Origin: HRBIN16 sp049969495
GTDB taxonomy: Bacteria; Armatimonadota; HRBIN16
Direction of reading: 5' to 3'
DNA: 22,641 nucleotides
NCBI GenBank assembly: GCA_049969495.1
Contig: JBMFOT010000055.1
Span: forward strand, 1-22,641
The notes beneath the pieces are model-generated. The model was not told the DNA's origin. It saw nothing but the letters and a program-made list of their open reading frames with translations, and ran no database searches. Below, in pieces: positions 15,290 through 22,641 of the stretch. Made by a program: the position numbers and the translations under genes. Position 1 is the stretch's first letter. The number at the start of each line of letters is the position of its first letter.

Positions 15290-17359
15290 ATGCGCCGGGG
15301 ATTCCTGACGTTGCTTGCCATATGGATGCTGTTTGCCAGCGTCTGCTTCGCCGAAAAAGTGACCATCTACCGCGATGAATGGGGTGTGCCTCACATCTAC
15401 GCGCAAACCGAAGAGGGCGTTGCCTACGGGTTAGGCTGGGCGCAGGCGGAGGACCGGCTGGAACAGTTGCTGAAAAACTACCGTCTTGCTGCCGGCACAA
15501 TGGCTGAGGTGTTTGGCGAGCAGTGGATAGAACACGACTGGCAACAGCGCTTCGTGGGGCATGAAGAGGTCAGCCGTCGGCGGTATCGCGAGCTGCCCGC
15601 CAAAATCCGCGCAGTTATCGAAGCGTACCAGCAAGGTGTGAAGGACTATATGAAGCGACACCCGGAGCAGGTTCCCGCCTGGGCGCCGAAGATAGAACCC
15701 TGGCAGGTGGTGGCTTTAGGGCGTTATATCATTTTCAACTGGCCTATGGGACGTGCGATGGCGGAACTGCAACGGCGCAACGAGGTGACCCTGCCCTTCA
15801 ACTCCAACCAGTGGGCGGTACGACCGGAACGCACCGCCGAAGGATGTGCTATCCTGCTGATTGACCCTCACATCCCGTGGGATAACGAGTTTCGCTTCTA
15901 TGAGTTCCGCGCACACGGGGGCGAACTGCATCTCTCCGGCTTCGGTCCGCTGGGCGCGCCTCTGCTGGGATTGGGACACAACCGCTACCTCGGCTGGGCA
16001 GCCACCACCGGAGGGCCCGACACCACCGACATCTACGTGGAGGAGGTCAATCCGAACAACCCCCTGCAGTATCGCTATGAGGGCAGATGGCGCAACATGA
16101 CGGTGCGGAAGGTGCGCATTAACGTCGCGGGGAAGCCGCCGGTAGAGCGTGAGATACACTATACCCACCATGGTCCCGTCATCCTGCGCGAGGGAAACAG
16201 AGCGTATGCTGTCGCCACCCCGTACATGAACGAGGTGGGTTTTGTGGTGCAGCTGTACCGTATGGCAACCGCCCGCAACCTGCGCGAGTTTCAGCAGGCA
16301 ATGGCGATGAACCACTTTATGGAACAAAACATCATGTACGCCGACGTGGAAGGCAATATCTTCTATGTGCGTACCGGTCGTGTGCCCATCCGCCCCAAGG
16401 GGTACGATTTCAGCAAACCCGTGCCGGGCAATACCCGCGCCACCGAATGGCTAGGCATCCATCCGATGAAAGACCTGGTGCAGTTGTTAAACCCATCGCG
16501 CGGCTACATGCAGAACTGCAACATTGGTCCCGATAACATGCTGGTGAACTCGCCGCTCACGGCGGACAAGTACCCTGCATACATCTACGGGGCACGTCCC
16601 AACGAAAACAACTCGCGCGGCAGGCGGGCGCTGGAGCTGTTGGAGAACACCCCGCGCATGACGCTAAGGCAAGCGATGGCGATTGCACTGGACACCCATG
16701 CCGATATGGCAGAGCAGTGGAAGGAGGCTCTGGCACAGGCGGCGGAGCGGAGCGCGGATAAGGAAAGCGTGGCGAGGTTACAGCCTGCCATCCGGCTGCT
16801 GAGTCAATGGGACGGCTTCATGAACGCCGATAGCGCCGGTGCGACCCTGTTTCGCTTCTGGCGAGAAGCCATCAATCGATTCTCGCCTCCGATAGACCCC
16901 GAGTCGGTGCGCGCCCGCAAACCGCTTAGCGCAGAGCAGGCAGAGGCGTTGTTGAAAGCGCTGGCGTCGGCGGTGGAGGAGGTGCAGAAGCGCTACGGGC
17001 GTCTGGAGGTGCCCTGGGGCGAGATACACCGCGTGCGTCGTGGCGGTAAATCCTGGCCTATCTCCGGCGGTGAAACGGGCGGTGGGCAGACGCTACGTAG
17101 TGTTGGCTCACGGATGGAAGCGGATAACATTTTCTACGGCGTCACCGGTCAGAACTGGACGCAGGTGGTGCTGTTCCGTAAGGGGGCAGTGGAATCCTAC
17201 AGCGCGACCCCCTACGGTCAAAGCGACCATCCGACCTCACCGCACTACGCCGACCAGGCGGAGAAGCTGTTCAGCAAGAGTCGTTTGAAACCGACATGGT
17301 TTGAGCGCGAGTGGCTGGAGGGGCATATCGAGTCCACTACTGTGCTGGAGTGGAAGTGA
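15290..17359 (+). CDS. Penicillin acylase family (S45) N-terminal nucleophile hydrolase
   Basis: This secreted amide hydrolase precursor has 689 residues. A signal peptide (MRR, hydrophobic core, SVCFA with cleavage near residue 21) is followed at once by the family's start, VTIYRDEWGVPHIYAQTEEG, in the alpha chain. The region around NSNQWAV contains S172, expected to become the N-terminal serine nucleophile after self-cleavage, splitting the chain into alpha (about 22-171) and beta (172-689). The beta chain shows the GLGHNRYLGWAATTGGPDTT segment, typical of the family. Substrates of related enzymes are penicillins, acyl-homoserine lactones and other amides, so quorum signal degradation is possible but not shown. 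The start has a strong AGGAGGAGG upstream. The gene stands alone; 17360-17545 follows without a firm gene. Family certain, substrate unknown. Confidence 0.9.
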   Translation: MRRGFLTLLAIWMLFASVCFAEKVTIYRDEWGVPHIYAQTEEGVAYGLGWAQAEDRLEQLLKNYRLAAGTMAEVFGEQWIEHDWQQRFVGHEEVSRRRYRELPAKIRAVIEAYQQGVKDYMKRHPEQVPAWAPKIEPWQVVALGRYIIFNWPMGRAMAELQRRNEVTLPFNSNQWAVRPERTAEGCAILLIDPHIPWDNEFRFYEFRAHGGELHLSGFGPLGAPLLGLGHNRYLGWAATTGGPDTTDIYVEEVNPNNPLQYRYEGRWRNMTVRKVRINVAGKPPVEREIHYTHHGPVILREGNRAYAVATPYMNEVGFVVQLYRMATARNLREFQQAMAMNHFMEQNIMYADVEGNIFYVRTGRVPIRPKGYDFSKPVPGNTRATEWLGIHPMKDLVQLLNPSRGYMQNCNIGPDNMLVNSPLTADKYPAYIYGARPNENNSRGRRALELLENTPRMTLRQAMAIALDTHADMAEQWKEALAQAAERSADKESVARLQPAIRLLSQWDGFMNADSAGATLFRFWREAINRFSPPIDPESVRARKPLSAEQAEALLKALASAVEEVQKRYGRLEVPWGEIHRVRRGGKSWPISGGETGGGQTLRSVGSRMEADNIFYGVTGQNWTQVVLFRKGAVESYSATPYGQSDHPTSPHYADQAEKLFSKSRLKPTWFEREWLEGHIESTTVLEWK

Positions 17360-17421
17360 GCTTGACTCGTCTGGCGTCTTGCAGTCAGCTTAGCGTAGCA
17401 GATTACGCCAAAGGAGGCGCA

Positions 17422-17519
17422 ATGTCATACCGCAGCTGGACGTGCGTATCGCGCCTGACGATGTATCGCCTGCGTTAAGACGACTGGGTGAACTGTTTGC
17501 AGGCAGGTTGCGCGGGTAG
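17422..17519 (+). pseudogene. Possible remnant of a short coding sequence with a frameshift
   Basis: AAAGGAGG (17409-17416) stands five bases before ATG 17422, but that frame stops after 18 codons (TAA 17476-17478). A frame beginning at 17424 reads on for 31 codons to TAG 17517-17519 and gives a protein-like sequence (IPQLDVRIAPDDVSPALRRL and on). One indel near the start would join them. This may be a decayed small gene. The short length makes chance a serious alternative. Nothing else was found in 17360-17523. Confidence 0.25.
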
Positions 17520-17523
17520 TTCT

Positions 17524-17546
17524 GGGGCAACCACAAGGGTTGCCCC
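17524..17546. terminator. Palindrome at the end of the M16 gene, terminator-like repeat
   Basis: GGGGCAACC (17524-17532) and GGTTGCCCC (17538-17546) are perfect reverse complements around ACAAG. The element touches the TAG stop (17548-17546) of the minus-strand peptidase. It has no T-run in either direction. From memory, GGGGCAACC-type palindromes occur widely in bacterial intergenic regions, so it may be a dispersed repeat used as a transcript end. Confidence 0.55.
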
Positions 17547-18901
17547 TACATCATTGCCGGGCGCACCTCTACCTCGCCGAACGGTTCCAGCAGCGGCTGG
17601 ATGCGCTCCGCCTCGCCAACCGCAACGATAGCCATCCGGTCGGGGAAGAGGTGACGTTGTACCACATGGCGAATCGTTTCCAGCGTGATGGACTGCACGC
17701 GCTCGCGGTAGGTCTCTATGCTATCTCTGGGCAGCTCCAGCATCTCAATAGCCACGATTTCGCCTGCGATGCCGCCCTGCGTGCTGAGGCGGATGGAAAA
17801 CGTGCCGCTCAGATAGTTTTTCGTGCTGTTCAGCTCGTTTTCGGTGATGCCCTTCTGCCGAAGCACCTCTACCTCTTTGAGCATCTCCTCTACCGCCTCA
17901 CCCACCACTTCGGGGCGCACCTGTGCAGACATGGAGAAGGTGCTCGCCTCGCGATGCTCGGAGAGGTGGGAGCCGACATCGTACGCGAATCCTTTCTGTT
18001 CGCGCACGTTCATGAACAGACGCGAACCGGCACGTCCGCCCAGCGCGGTGTTGGTCACCTCCAGAGCCAGGAAATCTGGGTCGTTGGGACGTGGGGCAAG
18101 GTGTCCTATCAACAGGTTCACCTGTACCGAGCCGGGGCGGTCTACGATATGCACGGTGCGCCGTTCGCGCGATGGGGGTTGCTCATGTGGTTCATGGGTA
18201 ACGCCTTGTGGTTGCCATCCCGCAAACGCCTTATCCAGAGCCTTTCGCAGCGGCGATGCCTCTACCGCGCCGACCACCACCAACAAGCTGTTATCAGGAG
18301 TGTAATTGCTGGCATGGAACTGGCGCAGGGTATCAGGCGTCACGGCGCTCACCGATTCCTCTGTGGGAGCGATGCGTGAGTAGGGATGGTTGCCGAAAAG
18401 CACCTGCGCGTAGCGTTCGCGGGCGAGGAATGCGGGCTGTGTGCGCTGGTAGCGCAGGGTCTGGATGGTGTTCTCTTTCGCCAGCTCCACCTCGTCGGGC
18501 GCGAAAGCGGGTTGCATGACCGTTTCTGCCAGCAACTTCAGCAGACGGTTCAGGTTTTCCGCCAGCACGGTGGCGGAGACAGTGCTGTAGTCGCGGTTGG
18601 CGTGTGCCTCCAGAGTGGCGCCCAGCTCCTCCACCGCCCGGGCGAACTGGAAGCTCTTGCGCTTCTGCGTTCCCTGGGTCAGGCAATGGGCGGTGAGCGC
18701 CGCCAGTCCGGGCAGGTCAGCAGGATCATGCGCGCTGCCGGCACGTACCACCAGGCGTAAGGTCACAAAAGGAACACGTCTATCCTCTACCAGAATCACG
18801 CGCAAACCGTCGGCAGCGGTGAACTCCTCGCGTTTGGGCAGCACCAGCGGGCGCAAAGCCGACGGCGGCGGGGGAGTGGTGACGATAACTGCTCTGCTCA
18901 C
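17546..18901 (-). CDS. M16 family peptidase-like protein, zinc motif lost (non-catalytic partner)
   Basis: The 451-residue protein has the M16 (pitrilysin/processing peptidase) fold. The zinc-binding HxxEH motif, however, is reduced to A68-L-T-A71-H72 in the GLAALTAHCLTQGT segment, so it should not bind zinc or cleave peptides. The C-terminal half keeps GSRLFMNVREQKGFAYDVGS, with the Arg/Tyr pair found in the non-catalytic subunits that help bind substrate. It follows an active M16 gene by 11 bases, with AGAGGAGG upstream of a GTG start at 18901. The two very likely form a heterodimer in which this protein supplies the substrate-holding half, as in bacterial two-gene M16B systems. No signal peptide is apparent, though a proline-rich N-terminus (TTPPPPSALRP) is present. 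Their targets are not known. Confidence 0.88.
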   Translation of the reverse strand: MSRAVIVTTPPPPSALRPLVLPKREEFTAADGLRVILVEDRRVPFVTLRLVVRAGSAHDPADLPGLAALTAHCLTQGTQKRKSFQFARAVEELGATLEAHANRDYSTVSATVLAENLNRLLKLLAETVMQPAFAPDEVELAKENTIQTLRYQRTQPAFLARERYAQVLFGNHPYSRIAPTEESVSAVTPDTLRQFHASNYTPDNSLLVVVGAVEASPLRKALDKAFAGWQPQGVTHEPHEQPPSRERRTVHIVDRPGSVQVNLLIGHLAPRPNDPDFLALEVTNTALGGRAGSRLFMNVREQKGFAYDVGSHLSEHREASTFSMSAQVRPEVVGEAVEEMLKEVEVLRQKGITENELNSTKNYLSGTFSIRLSTQGGIAGEIVAIEMLELPRDSIETYRERVQSITLETIRHVVQRHLFPDRMAIVAVGEAERIQPLLEPFGEVEVRPAMM

Positions 18902-18912
18902 TGTATCCTCCT

Positions 18913-20226
18913 CTACTGGTCTACCCCGGTCGCGCCGGGCAGAATATACAAGATGGTGCAGTTGTTCCGCGTCAGAAACCGCCGAGCCACATCCTGCACC
19001 TCTTCAGGGGTGACCTCCAGATAACGCTGTAGTTCGGTGTTAATCAAGGCGGGGTCGCCGTCGAAGAGCGTATGGTATGCCAGCTCCATCGCCCGTCCAA
19101 GCGGGGTTTGCAAGCCATACAGCCCGCCCCATACGCCACGGTAACGTTCCGCCCGCAGCTGGTTTTTCGCACGCTGCAGTTCCCGCTCGCGAACGCCTCT
19201 GTCCCTCACCGCTTCGATTGCGTCGGCGATGCTCTGCTCAATCTGCAGGAAGTCCCTGTCAGGCTTGAAAACCACAAAAGCGGTGAACAGCCCCGGTCCG
19301 CGTCGGTCTTCCAGTCCACCGGAAACACCCAGCGCGCTCTTTTCCCGCTTCACCAGTCGCTGGTGCAGGCGCGCGCTTTCCCCGCTGAACAGGATACGGT
19401 CCAGCAGGGCGAGTGCGTATCGCTCGGGGGAGTGGCGCGGCGGAACCTTCCATGCCATCGCTATCGCGGGCAGGTTTGCCAGCCTGTCGGTGTAGGTGGC
19501 GCGTTTTTCACGTTTGCGCTCCGGCTCGCTTACGTCCACAGGTTGCGGAGGTTCCTGCGGTGGGATGTCGCCGAAGTATTTGCGCACCCACTCCAGAGCC
19601 TGCTCGCTGTCGAAGTCGCCCGCGATGGCCAGCACCGCGTTATTGGGGGCGTAGTAGGTGCGAAAGAAGCGTTGCACGTCCTCCAGAGTGGCCGCGTCGA
19701 GGTCTTCCATCGAGCCGATGACCGAGTGCGCGTTCGCGAAGTTATCGTAAGCCAGCTCGTACAGCAGGATGCCTCGTGCGTAGGAGAAGGGCTGGTTGTC
19801 TACACGCAGGCGTTTCTCCTCTTTCACTACCTCGCGCTGGTTGTCTAGGTTCTCCTGGTTCACCTGCAACGAGCGCATCCGGTCCGCTTCCAGCCACAGA
19901 GCGAGCTCCAGCTGGTTGCTGGGCATCACCTCAAAGTAGATGGTGAAGTCATTACTGGTCATGCCGTTGAGCACGCCGCCGTTGTCCTCCACAAAGGTGT
20001 AGAACTCGCCCTTCTTGACGTTTGCCGAACCCTGAAACATCATGTGCTCGAACAGGTGGGCGAAGCCTGTGCGTCCGGGCGGTTCATTGCGTGCGCCCAC
20101 ATCGTAAAGAACCACCACCGCTACCACCGGCACGCTGTGGTCCTCCGAAAGCACCACACGCATACCGTTCTCGATAGTGTGCAGAGAATAGGGAACGCTA
20201 AAGGGCACTACCGTCTTCGCAGCCAT
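18913..20226 (-). CDS. M16 family zinc metallopeptidase, catalytic partner
   Basis: This is the catalytic subunit of an M16B peptidase pair. It keeps the inverted zinc motif H57-L-F-E60-H61 (in TGFAHLFEHMMFQGS, numbered from ATG 20226). A conserved glutamate about 75 residues later, in REVVKEEKR, completes the zinc site. It is 437 residues long, normal for the short M16B form. It is the first gene of a two-gene operon with the inactive partner downstream. ATG at 20226 is chosen; a GTG at 20232 in the same frame, with GAGG six bases upstream, would add two residues. No signal peptide was recognised. The peptidase probably degrades short peptides inside the cell or envelope; no specific substrate can be deduced. 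A plausible promoter lies upstream in the divergent region. Confidence 0.9.
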   Translation of the reverse strand: MAAKTVVPFSVPYSLHTIENGMRVVLSEDHSVPVVAVVVLYDVGARNEPPGRTGFAHLFEHMMFQGSANVKKGEFYTFVEDNGGVLNGMTSNDFTIYFEVMPSNQLELALWLEADRMRSLQVNQENLDNQREVVKEEKRLRVDNQPFSYARGILLYELAYDNFANAHSVIGSMEDLDAATLEDVQRFFRTYYAPNNAVLAIAGDFDSEQALEWVRKYFGDIPPQEPPQPVDVSEPERKREKRATYTDRLANLPAIAMAWKVPPRHSPERYALALLDRILFSGESARLHQRLVKREKSALGVSGGLEDRRGPGLFTAFVVFKPDRDFLQIEQSIADAIEAVRDRGVRERELQRAKNQLRAERYRGVWGGLYGLQTPLGRAMELAYHTLFDGDPALINTELQRYLEVTPEEVQDVARRFLTRNNCTILYILPGATGVDQ

Positions 20227-20261
20227 AAGCACCTGTCACCTCTCGCCGTATCTTACTTGAA

Positions 20262-20291
20262 AGTATAGCCGTTTCGAGGTCGGGATTGCAA
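20262..20291 (-). promoter_or_regulatory. Promoter of the M16 peptidase operon
   Basis: On the minus strand, TTGCAA (20291-20286) and TATACT (20267-20262) are separated by 18 bases and lie about 36 bases upstream of the ATG. Each hexamer matches the sigma-70 consensus in at least four positions. The spacing and the position between divergent genes support it. Confidence 0.5.
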
Positions 20292-20302
20292 GCGAATAGC
20301 AT

Positions 20303-20331
20303 TTGCGTCCGCCCTCAAAATAGGATACAAT
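20303..20331 (+). promoter_or_regulatory. Promoter of the DUF5916 gene
   Basis: TTGCGT (20303-20308) and TACAAT (20326-20331) are separated by 17 bases, about 38 bases before the start codon. The -10 has five of six consensus bases and the -35 keeps TTG. It lies back-to-back with the minus-strand promoter of the peptidase genes. Confidence 0.5.
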
Positions 20332-20368
20332 GTAAACGATTAAGTGATAATGACGGAGAGGTGGATGG

Positions 20369-22363
20369 TTGAGGCGGATGAAGAGCGTGGGTGTTGTGGC
20401 TGTTGCTGTTGCGCTGTGGGGATGTTTGAACACTTTGCTGCTTGCCGGGCAGTACTCCTCCAGAACCATTCCTGCTGTCAAGACGACGAACCCTCCCACC
20501 ATTGACGGGAAGCTGGACGATGAGGCGTGGCGCAACGCGCCGGTGGCGAAGGAGTTTATCGACCCGTACACCGGTAAGCCCGCTGCCGACCAGACCGAGG
20601 CATACATTTTGTACGATAACACCGCCATCTATGTGGCTTTCTACTGTCATGATAGCCAACCGGAAGCCATCGTGGCACGGGAGATACGCCCCGGCTCGGA
20701 TTTTCCGGGCGAGGATACCGTGACCTTCCAGATAGACCCTTACTTTTCGCGCAACTGGGTGAACATCTCCGCCTTTATCGTGAACGCGCTGGGCACGCAG
20801 AACGAACGTATTGCGGGAGGGCGTGCCGCCAAGCGGGAATGGCGTGGTATCTGGCAGGCGGCGGTGCAGCGTGTGCCTGATGGATGGACGGTGGAGATGC
20901 GCATTCCCTGGGAGGTGCTCAACTACCCGAACGTCAACGGCGCGACAAATATGAGCATCAATTTCAAGCGGGACCACGCCCGCACGCGCATCGATTACTT
21001 CTGGAGCGATGTCACCCCGATGCGCCGTCCCGAGCTGATGGGCATCTGGCAGGGGGTAGAGCCCCCGAAAGCCTCGAACCGCAGATCGCTGCAGTTGATG
21101 AGCTACCTTACCCCCGAATGGCAGGACGGAACAGGACAGGAGATACGTGCCGGACTGGACCTGCGCTACACACCCACCCCGCAGTTAACCGGTGTGCTGA
21201 GCCTGTTCCCCGACTTCCGCAATATTGAGGAGGCGGTAGAGGGCATCGAGTTCAGCCGCAGCGAGCGTTTTGTGGAGGAGACACGCCCCTTCTTTATGGA
21301 GGGCATCCGCTACTTTGACCTGACGGAGCCTTACGGCGTGGGGAGGCTGTTCTACAGTCGGCGTATCGGGGAATTCGACGCGGGATTGAAGGTGTTCGGC
21401 AACCTCAACTCTGCGTTGTCGCTGGGGGTGCTGAGCACGTTTCGAGGCAAACGTGACCAGGCGTCGGTAGCGCACCTGCGCTACTCGATGGGCGAGCGGG
21501 GCGGCTGGAGCGTGTACAGGCTGCTGCGCCGCGGCAATGAGTATCCTCACCACGACGCTTACGGTGTCAACGGCAACCTGCGCTTTGGCAACTTCCGCAT
21601 CGGGGGAAAGTGGATTTACGCCCGCGAGGCAAACACGGGAGGTGTGACGACCGACCTGACCCTGAACTACGAAGTGCCTCGCTGGTTCAGCGGCTTGCGT
21701 TGGATGCGTATTGACCCTGACTTCCGCGCGTCGCTGGGGCTTATCTACTTCACCGACCGACAGGGGCTGTCCTGGTACACCCGCTACAACAACGAGATAC
21801 GGACGGGACCCGTCCGCGAGGTGGAAGCGGATGTCTTTCTGCGTGATTACACGCACTGCAACGGCGATCCCTTTGAAAGGGGTGTTCAGGCATCTCTGGA
21901 TATTACCCTGCGCAGCGATTACGGCATCGGCATCGAGCACGAGGTAGCCACCTTCGAAGGCACGCACGACCGGGTGTATCAGATAAGCTTGCGCGGCAGC
22001 GTCAGCAACCGTTTCCGACAGTGGGGCATTGTCTATCAGTTCGGTCAGCGCTCGGATAAAGAGATCCGCTTCGTCGGCTTCGGCATCGCGCGCCGGCTGT
22101 TCGGTAAGCTCGATGTGGGATTGAACGGATCCATCCTGCGCTTTGACGAGAACCACGACCAGTACATTTTCACCGTCAGCTGGGAGTTCGACGAGCTGCG
22201 CACCCTCAGCGCACGGCTGGTGCATCGAGACGGCGACGTGAACTGGTACCTTGCCTACCGCAGCGCAGGTGGGGTGGGTCAGGACCTGTACATTATCATC
22301 GGCGACCCCAATGCGCAGCGATTCACCGAACGCATCGCGCTCAAGTGGGTATGGGCGATGTAG
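20369..22363 (+). CDS. CBM9-like / DUF5916 envelope protein
   Basis: This 664-residue exported protein has a signal peptide (MRRMKS, hydrophobic stretch to about residue 27). The N-terminal domain is like carbohydrate-binding family 9 (PPTIDGKLDDEAW, residues about 42-54, to about 200). The long C-terminal part is the DUF5916 domain, recognised by FPDFRNIEEAVEGIEFSRSE followed by ETRPFFMEG, with many alternating aromatic strands and an ending KWVWAM. The strand pattern suggests an outer-membrane beta barrel, and thus a diderm host. The function of DUF5916 proteins is not established; uptake or binding of carbohydrate-like ligands is only a guess from the CBM9-like domain. The frame opens with TTG 20369 behind GGAGAGGTGG. 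ATG 20378 is an alternative that also leaves a signal peptide. The gene is transcribed alone, with weak hairpins after it. Confidence 0.85.
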   Translation: MRRMKSVGVVAVAVALWGCLNTLLLAGQYSSRTIPAVKTTNPPTIDGKLDDEAWRNAPVAKEFIDPYTGKPAADQTEAYILYDNTAIYVAFYCHDSQPEAIVAREIRPGSDFPGEDTVTFQIDPYFSRNWVNISAFIVNALGTQNERIAGGRAAKREWRGIWQAAVQRVPDGWTVEMRIPWEVLNYPNVNGATNMSINFKRDHARTRIDYFWSDVTPMRRPELMGIWQGVEPPKASNRRSLQLMSYLTPEWQDGTGQEIRAGLDLRYTPTPQLTGVLSLFPDFRNIEEAVEGIEFSRSERFVEETRPFFMEGIRYFDLTEPYGVGRLFYSRRIGEFDAGLKVFGNLNSALSLGVLSTFRGKRDQASVAHLRYSMGERGGWSVYRLLRRGNEYPHHDAYGVNGNLRFGNFRIGGKWIYAREANTGGVTTDLTLNYEVPRWFSGLRWMRIDPDFRASLGLIYFTDRQGLSWYTRYNNEIRTGPVREVEADVFLRDYTHCNGDPFERGVQASLDITLRSDYGIGIEHEVATFEGTHDRVYQISLRGSVSNRFRQWGIVYQFGQRSDKEIRFVGFGIARRLFGKLDVGLNGSILRFDENHDQYIFTVSWEFDELRTLSARLVHRDGDVNWYLAYRSAGGVGQDLYIIIGDPNAQRFTERIALKWVWAM

Positions 22364-22427
22364 GAAGGCTGAGGGGCTCTCCTCTGGAACAGCTACCTTG
22401 TCTCCTCTTTCACCCAGGTAGTCCATC

Positions 22428-22456
22428 TTGACAAAAATGTTTATCTATGCTAACAT
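22428..22456 (+). promoter_or_regulatory. Extended -10 promoter upstream of a secreted protein gene
   Basis: A perfect TTGACA (22428-22433) and TAACAT (22451-22456) are 17 bases apart. TG at 22448-22449 forms the extended TGn element before the -10. Transcription would start near 22463, leaving a leader of about 105 bases. Confidence 0.7.
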
Positions 22457-22479
22457 CTTTGTAACAACCAACCAGACAT

Positions 22480-22535
22480 GGTAGATCTCAGGATGGACAC
22501 CTGTGGCGCCCCCTTGACCACCCCTCAGATTTACC
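22480..22535 (+). other. Inverted repeat in the leader of the last gene
   Basis: Within the predicted transcript, 22480-22492 (GGTAGATCTCAGG) pairs with 22523-22535 (CCTCAGATTTACC) in 12 of 13 positions, counting one G-U pair. The loop is 30 bases and C/G-rich, and the stem ends 15 bases before the ribosome binding site. A regulatory leader hairpin is possible; no known riboswitch was recognised. The remainder of 22364-22567 holds only the promoter and short weak repeats. Confidence 0.45.
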
Positions 22536-22567
22536 CTGCCTGTGGGTTCTATCAAGGAGGGATTCTC

Positions 22568-22641
22568 ATGTATGCAATACGCACGGCAGGGATGTTCCTC
22601 TTGCTCCTATGTTGTATGCAAAGCATCCTTGCCCAACAACC
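22568..22641 (+). CDS. N-terminus of a secreted protein (3' partial)
   Basis: Only 24 codons are inside the window. They encode a clear signal peptide: MYAIRT, a hydrophobic core GMFLLLLCCM, and SILAQQ with a likely cleavage after SILA. AAGGAGGG (22554-22561) stands six bases before the ATG, an almost ideal ribosome binding site. There is a strong promoter and a foldable leader upstream, so the gene is probably expressed well. The mature protein lies beyond the window and cannot be identified. Confidence 0.75.
   Translation, partial: MYAIRTAGMFLLLLCCMQSILAQQ

Noticed and set aside
17540..18379. 279-codon open frame on the plus strand
   Set aside because: It is antisense to the M16-like gene and His/Leu/Arg-rich with no domain pattern.
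21185..22426. 413-codon open frame on the minus strand
   Set aside because: It lies entirely opposite the DUF5916 gene, which has clear domain motifs. High-GC codon use leaves the opposite strand open, and the translation shows no recognisable domain.

Overview
The window is a GC-rich bacterial chromosome segment with densely packed, mostly operonic genes. No rRNA, tRNA, CRISPR array or insertion sequence was seen. The host is probably a diderm, non-proteobacterial, possibly thermophilic lineage. The reasons are a DUF5916-type outer-membrane-like barrel protein, an envelope-stress style sigma/anti-sigma/RseB-like trio and a penicillin-acylase-like secreted enzyme. Armatimonadota is my best guess, at low confidence. 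The C-terminus of the first, partial gene (YVYLPVVRK) looks more like secreted proteins of Chloroflexota.

Layout: (1) 1-361, the 3' end of a secreted choice-of-anchor-Q type protein. (2) 461-2600, an ECF sigma factor operon (sigma factor, zinc-finger anti-sigma factor, RseB-like periplasmic protein) with a probable self-recognised ECF promoter. (3) 2611-4392 (minus), a sodium:solute symporter. (4) 4393-4756, an AT-rich divergent intergenic region with a perfect TTGACA-N16-TATAAT promoter and a long leader. (5) 4757-14101, a compact eight-gene redox operon. (6) 14098-15060 (minus), a PflA-like radical SAM protein whose stop codon overlaps that of etfB. (7) 15290-17359, a penicillin acylase family hydrolase preceded by a double-hairpin element. 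(8) 17546-20226 (minus), a pair of M16 peptidases, one active and one lacking the zinc motif. (9) 20369-22363, a CBM9-like/DUF5916 protein. (10) 22568 to the end, the first 24 codons of another secreted protein, behind an extended -10 promoter and a foldable leader.

The centre of interest is the operon korD-korA-korB-korC, a fused double HdrA-MvhD protein, an HdrD-like (HdrC-HdrB fusion) protein, etfA and etfB. Each part belongs to a known family: a 2-oxoacid:ferredoxin oxidoreductase, a heterodisulfide-reductase-type flavin/iron-sulfur relay and an electron transfer flavoprotein whose beta subunit carries features associated with electron-bifurcating ETFs. Their co-transcription suggests one soluble system. 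In it, low-potential electrons from oxidation of a 2-oxoacid would pass through the double HdrA, be coupled to the ETF flavins, and leave through the HdrD-like CCG domains. No hydrogenase, formate dehydrogenase, acyl-CoA dehydrogenase or membrane anchor lies in the operon, so the final partner is unknown. The functional coupling is inference; the gene content and motifs are read directly.
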